A stretch of 64,000 bases of DNA from Patiria miniata (taxonomy: Eukaryota; Echinodermata; Asteroidea; Valvatida; Asterinidae): positions 8,188,632 to 8,252,631 of the forward strand of contig NW_024037047.1 in NCBI RefSeq assembly GCF_015706575.1. The letters run 5' to 3'. Below the pieces are notes generated by a model. The model was not told the DNA's origin. It did no database searches and worked only from the letters and a program-made list of their open reading frames with translations. A program made the position numbers and the translations under genes. Positions 23,001 to 31,358 of this stretch are shown in pieces (the first letter of the stretch is position 1; each line of letters opens with the position of its first letter).

Positions 23001-24384
23001 CAAAATATCCCGATTCGGTCTAGTAGTTTTTGCTGCAGAGCCCATTTTGTGAGGCACAATTCATTCATGTGGGTATTCAATAACAATGTTAAGTCAATTT
23101 TCGGGATGCGGCTTAGTAAATCATCGGGACAAAAATGACCTTCAACTTGTCTTACATTAAACAGGTTCTAGAACAAAAACTACTGGACCGAATAGGGCGA
23201 TCTTGGTTTAATTTTTTTTCTAAAAGGATCCTTCATGCATTAATAGAGAGTGTCATGGCCTAGCGATTAAGAACACCGGACTCATGCTCTGGTGTTTCAG
23301 AGGCAACAGTGGCAGGGGTTCGAGCCTGTCAGCTAGACACTTGTGCCCTTGAGCAAGGCACTTAACCATTATTGCTTCGTCCTTCGGATGGGACGTAAAG
23401 CCATAGGTCCCGTGTGTTGTGCTATGCAACCCAGTAACACTTATTGTTAAAGAGGGGGTTTGCTCCGGTGTTTCTGGCCTATATAAACTCCCACGCGGAG
23501 TATTTAGCAGAAGAACCAACCAAGAACCAATTAATTGATATATGTGGTTCGAGTCTCAGGGTAGTGAAAGTATGCCATGCTGGGTTTTTTTTTTTGACCA
23601 CTCTGTATAGTTGGGGCATAACAAGCATCTCTGCCCCTATAAGTTTTCACCTTGGCCAGGCTGCTTGCTCCACTTTGTGATAAACTCCCAGAAGTCGGGA
23701 ATGCCTAGGTTGTCTAGCGCCCTCTGTCGTTTCTTGCGCTCCTCCCTGGTGAGTTTGGCCTGGCCCATTTTGCGTAGGTTGGCCGCCGTGATCTGGAAAT
23801 CTTCGTTCTGCTCCATTTCTTTGAGTGTCTCTGGAATGAGGGAACCCTGTATCAAGGATAAAATAGTTTTCGCTGAAAACCAAATTTTAATATTGAGTCG
23901 CCATTGACATCATCATCTCCATCAGCCTCATCACCATCAATGTCAAAATTGTTCTTGCTGATGTCATCACCACAAAATTTAATTTTTTTTTCACAGAAAT
24001 AATTTCCATCACCATTGTTGTATTCTTCATATTTGTTGTTTTCATTTTAAACAACCTTCACCATCGTAAGGCCCAAATAAAAGGTCTCCAGTTTCTGGTA
24101 TGGAGCTTGCTCCAAAAGTTGTGCAGCGACACAGGTTTTTTTTCCCCCTAATTTTGTTTACTTCAAATGTCAGTTGATGTTGCAGAAAACGCTTCCATTC
24201 CCTTAAAACTCTCAAAAATATCCTTCAGAGTGGAGCTTGAGGTGACCTCAGTAAGGCCATAAGGCTTGAGAATTCTGCATCCACTTACGATCTCAACCGA
24301 CATGAAAATTCTTCGGGAAATTTGGATAGTCAAGAGAAAAATCAGAGAAAATAGTAACATTTGACCATACAGCGACATCGACAT
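14040..24384 (-). CDS. ArsS-like (DUF3641) radical SAM enzyme, eight exons
   Basis: Exons are 24384-24289 (tentative), 23846-23651, 22529-22332, 20648-20471, 18390-18257, 17093-16952, 15692-15523 and 14194-14040; all phases fit (1,269 nt, 422 residues). The [4Fe-4S] motif C120-x3-C124-x2-C127 lies in LYCNQACNHCHVES, followed by the family blocks KRTEMM, TLDLTGGAPELS, IDRCNLT, EPGQED, ASLPCY, NVNTQRGSGVFDKSI and LVYNPLG. The C-terminal cysteine domain has LMCRN, DCDFNQQLDM and CFGCTSGMGSSCQG. This order matches bacterial and algal proteins annotated as arsenosugar-biosynthesis ArsS. That role is family inference; the substrate here is unproven. Exon 1 would encode a hydrophobic N-terminal anchor (GQMLLFSLIFLLTIQI). 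If it is wrong, translation may begin at a Met in exon 2. Seven introns argue for long residence in an animal genome. Confidence 0.92.
15866..16830. repeat. 12-bp minisatellite arrays in both orientations
   Basis: The plus-strand unit CAAGTCCATCAC runs at 15866-16075. Degenerate inverse units of the type GACTTGTGATTT run at about 16160-16800. The right flank of the first array (TTCAGTCTCAAGTCAAGTCA, then a CTATTCAAAAGAACTGT-like block) also flanks the arrays at 18190 and 20830. It lies in radical SAM intron 6. Confidence 0.9.
17392..17466 (+). tRNA. tRNA-like sequence, probably a decayed gene or SINE head
   Basis: A cloverleaf-like stretch has box A (TAGCTCAGTTGGTAGAGC), an anticodon stem CCGGA/TCCGG and box B (GGTTTAAACCC). 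The anticodon would read GGT (Thr), but position 33 is C rather than T, and the acceptor and T stems carry mismatches. It lies in a radical SAM intron and is probably not functional. Confidence 0.5.
18185..18250 (-). repeat. Short copy of the 12-bp minisatellite element
   Basis: A few GACTTGTGATGG units are bounded by the flanks that bracket the large array at 20830: GAGACTGCAGGACTTGTGAT on one side and ATCTTGTGATCCAT on the other. It looks like an unexpanded copy of the same element and lies just outside exon 5 of the radical SAM gene. Confidence 0.7.
18615..19022. mobile_element. Pogo/Tigger-like MITE
   Basis: Inverted ends are CAGTGGAACGGCGCTATACC and, on the right, the complement of GCAACGTTCCACTG preceded by TTCGTTATA. 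The left side abuts TA; the right TA is degraded to TG. CAGTGGAAC plus a TATAGCG-like block is typical of pogo-group Tc1/mariner ends. There is no transposase. Confidence 0.7.
19047..20490 (-). repeat. Tandem copies of the radical SAM exon 4 donor region
   Basis: The exon 4 end with donor (about 20455-20490, minus strand CTGCTACAG|GTAGGT) has copies at about 20345-20410 (CTGCTACAG|GTAGCT) and, more diverged, at 19047-19115. Each is preceded by GAAGATAAAAACCC-type sequence on the plus strand, and the period is about 112 bp. Another element (19171-20349) later inserted into the A-run of one copy. The extra copies carry plausible 5' splice sites but no acceptor. Confidence 0.8.
19171..20349. mobile_element. 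Element with 144-bp tandem units rich in nuclear-receptor half-sites
   Basis: The ends are ATAACAGCGTTGCTGTTG (left) and CTCTCGGCTGAGGGGT (right), each next to an A run that may be the target duplication. Between them are about 7 units of about 144 bp (GTTATCAT at about 19211, 19354, 19498 and so on). Each unit has TGACCTTGACCTTTGACC, whose complement is a run of AGGTCA half-sites (DR1 plus TCAAGGTCA). A GGAC-rich stretch follows at 20245-20305. A shorter inverted copy lies at 48775-49405. The superfamily is not recognised. Confidence 0.8.
20830..21675 (-). repeat. 12-bp minisatellite, about 60 units
   Basis: This is an almost perfect array of GATGGACTTGTG and GATGGACTTGGG variants from about 20860 to 21560. 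The flanks match the short copy at 18185-18250. The two variants occur in blocks, indicating stepwise block duplication. A 315-codon open frame through it (repeated S-P-S-Q-V-H-H-K) is a repeat artefact. It lies in radical SAM intron 3. Confidence 0.92.
21690..22294. mobile_element. TIR element (non-autonomous)
   Basis: Inverted ends are GTTCCCTAATGTGGCGCACT (left) and AAGTGCGCCATGTTAGGGGC (right), with an internal related block CCTAACATGGCGCACTT at about 21920. About 600 bp, no ORF. It lies in radical SAM intron 3, ending 37 bp before exon 3. Confidence 0.65.
23245..23480 (+). mobile_element. tRNA-derived SINE
   Basis: It has a tRNA-like head (TGGCCTAGCGATTAAGA, then GGGGTTCGAGCC), a body CTTGAGCAAGGCACTTAACC, and TCCTTCGGATGGGACGTAAA. 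Same family as 7262-7495. Confidence 0.8.
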
Positions 24385-24753
24385 CGTGCATGAGCTGCCA
24401 GGCTGGTCATTAGTCTGCTTTCTTACATATTGCGCTAATTAAAAAGCGTTTACAGGTTCCAGACACTGGACTTTCGCTCCCAGAGTCTGGCTTACAGATG
24501 CACAATTACAAAACAACAACACCATCTGCAAATGGTGCCCGACTAAATTTAGTGCAAAATATATGGGAACCCAGAGAGGCCACATAAAGCTTATACTCGA
24601 TCGTTACCCCATCTAAAAACACGTTAACATTGTGCAGAAGCAGGATTCCAGGAGACATCATCCTACATTGAAAAAATTACTTTTTAATTTTGCTGACATG
24701 CATGGCTACGGCGACGCGCGCAGACCAGAAACTGGAGACTTTTTTTTTTGGCC
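24070..24753. mobile_element. PIF/Harbinger-like MITE enclosing the candidate radical SAM exon 1
   Basis: Inverted ends GGCCCAAAT...GGTCTCCAGTTTCTGGT and ACCAGAAACTGGAGACTTTT...GGCC are flanked by TAA/TTA. A second copy at 36176-36544 has the same ends, a clean TTA duplication, and identical internal blocks (CTGCAAATGGTGCC, GAGAGGCCACATAAAGCTTA). Relative to that copy this one has about 330 extra bp (about 24181-24510), which contains the candidate first exon 24289-24384. Confidence 0.75.
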
Positions 24754-24879
24754 TTAATAATTATTTCAATTTTTTTCATCATCAGATCATCATTGTCAGC
24801 TTCATCACCATCATCATTGTCACTATCATCAGTATTATCATAATCTTAATAATACAGTATCATCTGCAACAAAATTATA

Positions 24880-25497
24880 CTACGTGTCAAAAAAAAATGA
24901 TCCACTTTTGATCCTAAATAACTCTGTTGTTTACCAATGGAATTAATCCAAAATTTCAGATCATGTAAACAAGGCATGATAAAATCTATGGAGTGAGTTT
25001 CATCAGCTTTGTGCCATACAAAAAAAAATTATCACTTTCAGAATCTGCCACTTTCGACTTGACGACCTCCAATGTCGATTCAGAGCTGGAGACGGTGGCA
25101 GAAGGCCGAAAGCTTCTGAAGAAATGCAGGATCACCCCTGATGTCATTGTACACCTCCTCGATCGTTTGGCGCAACACACGATCCAGGAGGTGTGCAATG
25201 ACATCAGGGGTGATCCTGCATTCCTTCAGAAACTTTTAGTCTCGGCACGCACCTTCCGCCACCCTCTTCAGTGCTGTATGAACATTGGAGAATGCAAAGT
25301 CGAAAGTGGCGATTTTGAAAGTGAGTATTTTTTTCGTACGGCGTTTAAATCTCACCCTCTCACACAAACCTGATGAAACTTGCTCCATAAAACTTCTTAT
25401 GCCTTCTTTACATGATCTGAAATTTTCACTTAATTCCAATGGTGAACAACAAAGTAATTTAGGATCAAAACTAAGACATTATTTGTTGACATGTAGT
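24880..25497. mobile_element. Long hairpin MITE
   Basis: A near-perfect palindrome with arms of about 290 bp is centred near 25172. The tips are TACTACGTGTC and its complement GACATGTAGTA. The innermost stem (AGGAGGTGTGCAATGACATC against its complement) is almost uninterrupted. Open frames across it are mirror artefacts. It could fold into a long double-stranded RNA if transcribed. Confidence 0.8.
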
Positions 25498-25580
25498 ATT
25501 AATACTATTAACCTAACAATATTTATAGATGAATATCACCACCATCAAAATCATCATCATCATTAAAATTAGACTCACTA

Positions 25581-25693
25581 ACTGGGGCACTAGAACTCCT
25601 TTATTTGACATTTGGGATGTGGTCTGTCGTCTGTCTAGTACGACAGACCACATCCGAAATGTCAAAAAAGGAGTTCCACTCTAGTACCCCAGT
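25581..25693. mobile_element. Small hairpin MITE
   Basis: A 113-bp palindrome has ends ACTGGGGCACTAGAACTCCT and AGGAGTTCCACTCTAGTACC and a 9-bp loop. TTTATT at its right edge (25693-25698) reads AATAAA on the minus strand, about 230 nt past the stop of the small ORF at 25925. Confidence 0.7.
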
Positions 25694-25924
25694 TTATTGT
25701 GTCTACATCAAAATTATATCAACAATCACTGTCAAGTGTCGCCATCATCATCCCAAACAGACAGCAGCATCATCATTAAAATAATTTCCTCAACAAACAT
25801 GCATAACACACTTGAGATAATCCAAACTTTCATTGTGCAACACACAAGGGGTGCCTTTTGTGTTCTTAATTCTAGAAGTAATGTTTAACTTTCATAACTT
25901 TTCAACTAACTAGTACTACTTGAA

Positions 25925-28900
25925 CTACAGAACTAGATCGTCTTTTCTTGCCTTCGTTCGTGCTTTCAGTTCGTCCAGCCCCTCCCATTTCCTTCTTGAC
26001 GGAGGAGGTTTTTCAGGCCGCTTCAGTCTGTGCTCATGCACATTTACACTCGTGTTGTAGTCGGGAAGTTCAACCTGTTCATGTTGTTGAGGAGGAGGAC
26101 CTATACCCCGCAAGATTTGAGACCAAAAAATTTTGCACTATGTGCGTGTAGATACACTACACCCTACACCAATAAAGCACCCTCACAAGGCAGCAGGGAT
26201 GAAGCTAGATTGATCATGGACAACCTGCTTATCATGACGTGACAAAACTTTAATATGGAAGCATGCGCATCGGTCATGTAATTCCAGAACACACAGTTGG
26301 CATATCCAATCGTGTACCCTCTCTTACGGTCACATGCACACAAAAAGATCTACACTGTCTGCACAGTGGTTAAGAGATCTACAGCATCTACACAGTGCTA
26401 AAGAGGTCTACACTATCTACACAGTGGTTAAGAGGTCTACAGCATCTACACAGTGGTTAAGAGGTCTACAGCATCTACACAGTGGTTAAGAGATCTACAG
26501 CATCTACACAGTGGTTAAGAGGTCTACAACATCTACACAGTGGTTAAGAGGTCTACAGCATCTACACAGTGGTTAAGAGATCTACAGCATCTACACAGTG
26601 CTAAAGAGGTCTACAGCATCTACACAGTGGTTAAGAGGTCTACACTATCTACACAGTGGTTAAGAGGTCTACAGCATCTACACAGTGGTTAAGAGATCTA
26701 CAGTATCTACACAGTGCTAAAGAGGTCTACAGCATCTACACATGGTTAAGAAGTCTACAGCATCTACACAGTGGTTAAGAGGTCTACAGCATCTACACAG
26801 TGGTTAAGAAGTCTACAGCATCTACACAGTGGTTAAGAGGTCTACAGCATCTACACAGTGGTTAAGAAGTCTACAGCATCTACACAGTGCTAAAGAGGTC
26901 TACACTATCTACACAGTGGTTAAGAGGTCTACAGCATCTACACAGTGCTAAAGAGATCTACATCATCTACACAGTGCTAAAGACGTCTACAGCATCTACA
27001 CAGTGCTAAAGAGGTCTACAGCATCTACACAGTGCTAAAGAGGTCTACAGCATCTACACAGTGGTTAAGAAGTCTACAGCATCTACACAGTGGTTAAGAG
27101 GTCTACAGCATCTACACAGTGGTTAAGAGATCTACAGCATCTACACAGTGCTAAAGAGGTCTACACTATCTACACAGTGGTTAAGAGGTCTACAGCATCT
27201 ACACAGTGCTAAAGAGGTCTACAGCATCTACACAGTGGTTAAGAAGTCTACAGCATCTACACAGTGGTTAAGAGGTCTACAGCATCTACACAGTGGTTAA
27301 GAGATCTACAGCATCTACACAGTGGTTAAGAGGTCTACAACATCTACACAGTGGTTAAGAGGTCTACAGCATCTACACAGTGGTTAAGAGATCTACAGCA
27401 TCTACACAGTGCTAAAGAGGTCTACAGCATCTACACAGTGGTTAAGAGGTCTACACTATCTACACAGTGGTTAAGAGGTCTACAGCATCTACACAGTGGT
27501 TAAGAGATCTACAGTATCTACACAGTGCTAAAGAGGTCTACAGCATCTACACAGTGGTTAAGAAGTCTACAGCATCTACACAGTGGTTAAGAGGTCTACA
27601 GCATCTACACAGTGGTTAAGAAGTCTACACTATCTACACAGTGGTTAAGAAGTCTACAGCATCTACACAGTGGTTAAGAGGTCTACACTATCTACACAGT
27701 GGTTAAGAGGTCTACAGCATCTACACAGTGGTTAAGAAGTCTACAGCATCTACACAGTGGTTAAGAGGTCTACAGCATCTACACAGTGGTTAAGAAGTCT
27801 ACACTATCTACACAGTGGTTAAGAAGTCTACAGCATCTACACAGTGGTTAAGAGGTCTACACTATCTACACAATGCTAAAGAGGTCTACAGCATATGGTA
27901 TCCGGCCGGCCGGTCAACTCGGACCCAAATCAACTTAACTCATGCCAACTCAGACCCACGCCAACTCGGACCCACGCAAACTCGGACCCACTACCAATTC
28001 AGACCACTACCAATTCGGACCCACGGCCAACTCGGAACCACTACCAACTCGGAACCACTACCATCTCGGACCCAAGCATGACCCAACAATGATTCAATCA
28101 TTAGTTTCAGGGATTATAGGTCATCTTACAGTGTTGGATGTATTCTGTATTATATTCGGCTTTAATTGTTTTCTTTTGCTGTCATTGAGCGGTACTTTAT
28201 GATGTGTACGGAAGTTGTTGCTAAACGCTTATCGTTTGGAACGTCATGAAACTCAACGTGCTTAGCTTTCCGAAACCGTGACTTAACCATGGCGGGAATA
28301 TCTGTATATGAAACTAAACCAAGAGATGTGTACATGTACATGTAAAGCAGGTTAGGCCCAAAGATTAGGCCTACCATATATCATTTTGTACAGGTTGGTA
28401 TATATGTTTTAAGGACCGTCCCGCCAAAGTTGAAATTAATTAGTTGATTACTTGTCATGGGCTGTTTTTGTTGTGTGATGATTCATTGGAAAGCTCATTA
28501 CTAAAAATTATCAACTTAATTTGAAAATGTTTGTTCAAGGTGCTACACCCAACAAAACATGTATACATGTACACCAACTTTAAATCCCTTTAAAGCCTGG
28601 TTCCTTACAAAATGGTAACCTTAGGCCTGTTGAAGCAAACATTATGTAACTGTAATCGATTAAGAGCACAAAATCATATTTTTTGTTGTGACTGTTGGTC
28701 CGCCATGTTAGGGTATTTAATTTTGACTAGGCGTTTGTAATTAAGTTCGATGTTTGAAGACACTGTCGCGCTTATGCCATGCAAACGTAACACTAAATCA
28801 ATTTTATTCGACACAGCATAAGCACATTTGAAAGAGGCCTTACCAAATTGTTTATATTTTTGATCTGTGATGAACGGTAACCTGCTCGCATCCAATTACA

Positions 28901-30858
28901 GATGTGCACAATGTAGACCTACATATATCTTTGATATACGATCACTACGACGAACGGTAACCTACACATTTGTTGTTATTTTAGGATGTGAAACAAATGG
29001 TAACCGAACGGTATTTTTTATGTACTACGAGGCAGTGAACGTGTTTCAGTGAGGTCAGAGGATGTTTTTCATTTGAAATTACTATTTAGGCAAAAAAGTA
29101 ATTGATTATTTTTTTTTAAGTTCACATGCTTACTTTGATTTTTGTTCTTTTAACTTATTTGTTTAACTTTTTTATACTTTTTTGATTAAATTTTTTATAT
29201 AGATTCATATGGAACCTTCGTTTTTCTTATAAAGTGTATGCAATGGTGTTGATGTACGTATCTTTTAAATCAAACTTTTTTTTTATTTTTTTCATATTTT
29301 GTTGGCACTTGGAAATGGCACGTTTTGTTTATTCAAACTGTAAGGTAGTTTTATAGTTATTTATATTATTTTTTACCCATCTAGGCTGTTAATTTCATAT
29401 TCAAAATATGCTGCGAAGTGGGTGTTGCGAAGTTGCTTATCGTTTAGATCAGTGAATGGTTTATATCTTATATTTTATTTATTGACTTTAGTTTTATCCA
29501 GTATTATATACAAATGAATAATGTTTTGTTTGAAAGTGTTTATATTTCAATGTTCATGCTTTCCGATTTTATTTTTCTAAGAAGATCTGTGCTAGATTCG
29601 TTAATTTCGTTACGTATAAAGTTTGGATTAAAATGAAATAACATGAGAAAAATGGCATGAACGATATCACTTAACATGTGTTAATTTTTAAAAAAATTAA
29701 TAAATAATAAACTACACTTTTAGTAAAAGTTTTACTAGAGTTATCGCATTACAATTACAATGAAAAATTATACTAAACAGCATCACTGTAACACATGTAA
29801 CTTGAACTGAATGGGGAATGTTTGAAAATGTGCATAATGAGTCCGAGTTGGTTGTGGGTCCGATTTGGTAGTGGGTCCGAATTGGCATGGGTCCGAGTTG
29901 GCTTGGGTCCGATACGTGCACAGTGCTAAAGAGATGTTGAAGACCCCTTTAGCATTTATGTAGATAGTGTAGACCTCTTTATCACTGTGTAGATAGTGTA
30001 GACCTCTTAACTACTGTGTAGATGCTGTATACCTCTTAATTACTGTGTAGATGGTGTAGATCTCTTAACCACTGTGTAGATGCTGTAGACCTCTTAACCA
30101 CTGTGTAGATGCTGTAGACCTCTTAACCACTGTGTAGATGCTGTAGACCTCTTAACCACTGTGTAGATGCTGTAGACCTCTTAACCACTGTGTAGATAGT
30201 GTAGATCTCTTAACCACTGTGTAGATGCTGTAGACCTCTTAACCACTGTGTAGATGCTGTAGACCTCTTAACCACTGTGTAGATGCTGTAGACCTCTTAA
30301 CCACTGTGTAGATGCTGTAGACCTCTTTAGCACTGTGTAGATGCTGTAGACCTCTTAACCACTGTGTAGATAGTGTAGATCTCTTAACCACTGTGTAGAT
30401 GCTGTAGACCTCTTAACCACTGTGTAGATGCTGTAGACCTCTTAACCACTGTGTAGATGATGTAGACCTCCTTAGCACTGTGTCGATGCTGTAGACATCA
30501 AAGCTCTGGCACTGTGGCGGAAACTAGTTCCAATTAATATTATATTGGGATGTTTCGCATGCTCAGTAGTGTGTAGCGTGTAGTGTATCTACACGACGTG
30601 CGGTCTGTGAAAAGTGTGTAGCGTGTAGTGTATCTACATGACGTACGGTCTGTGAACCTGGTCTCAAATGCTGCATCATATGGGAGGACCCTTGCTTCCC
30701 GAATTTTGGTTTTCCTCGGTTGTATTTTGGGAAAAAGATTCACTTAGACGAAAGAACCGGCAAACAAGGTTGGCAGGACCATCACAAGTGGGGTACGGGG
30801 AACGTTGGTGGAGAAAATTACCGATACTGTTTGTTAATCTCTTGCAAAAAATCGACAT
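25925..30858 (-). CDS. Small mitochondrial-looking ORF split by a foldback transposon
   Basis: Codons 1-56 lie at 30858-30691 and codons 57-114 plus stop at 26101-25925; the reading frame is the same on both sides of the inserted element. The start ATG has A at -3. The N-terminus (MSIFCKRLTNSIGNFLHQRS) is basic, hydroxylated and free of acids, like a mitochondrial presequence. The C-terminal half is polar and basic (PPPSRRKWEGLDELKARTKA), ending LVL. I do not recognise the family. The joined frame, codon-exact target duplication and head-to-head position with the exchanger gene suggest a real host gene. Unless the element is spliced out, the protein is cut soon after residue 56. Confidence 0.55.
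26102..30682. mobile_element. 4.58-kb foldback transposon with 29-bp repeat arms
   Basis: It is flanked by the exact 8-bp duplication GGAGGACC (26094-26101 and 30683-30690). The inverted ends share ATTTGAGACCA and GTAGATACACTACAC blocks. Inward, the left arm has about 53 copies of a 29-bp unit (core CTACAGCATCTACACAG; about 26340-27895) and then ACTCGGACCCA-type repeats to 28075. The right arm mirrors this: ACTCGGACCCA inverse repeats at 29838-29915, then about 20 inverted 29-bp units to about 30500. The unique centre (28080-29835) is AT-rich with no recognisable transposase. An 8-bp duplication suggests hAT; the architecture recalls Drosophila FB and sea urchin TU elements. Confidence 0.9.
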
Positions 30859-31358
30859 TTTCAGCTGATCGTCACTGACGCATTTAGTGACAAATTGATG
30901 TATTTTGTGTTGTGTACAATCCAAGAGATCATGTGGCTGGTCATGTGACAAGACTATTTTTAGCAAGAGGCTTGGCAGTTTGTACGCATGTGCATAAGTG
31001 TACTGCAAAATTCCGATTTAATGACCTTTAAAGTTTGATACCAACGTCAAAGTGTGTTCTTGAAAAAACATAATCGACCCCAAAGTTTATCAATCTGTAG
31101 AAATACAAACAGGAAGCCAACAAAATAGGTGGTGTTTACAAAAGTCAAAATGTAAACAAAATGCACGTGATAAGCTTAATGTCTGGTACCCATCACAATT
31201 GTGCACTTTGGACCTGAGCTGCTGTTCGAGCAGACTGAACTACTGAAAAGCTGCACTTCTCACGTCAGTGGTACATGGTACGGTTCGTGGTCCCGTCGTC
31301 GCATTTGTGTGGGTCAAGTTCATTTCGATTTGTCTAAAGTAATGTGCCTTAATTCTGT
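30859..31358. promoter_or_regulatory. Divergent promoter region
   Basis: About 500 bp separate the start of the small minus-strand ORF from the start of the exchanger gene, so both promoters should lie here. No TATA box stands out. A short upstream ORF (31342-31362) ends inside the exchanger's start codon. Confidence 0.45.

Noticed and set aside
24993-25373. A 126-codon open frame on the plus strand
   Set aside because: It crosses the centre of a palindrome and mirrors itself; no family match and no promoter.
26340-27895. Regular 29-bp repeats resembling a CRISPR array
   Set aside because: The units are contiguous with no spacers, they form one arm of an inverted pair, and the genome is animal.
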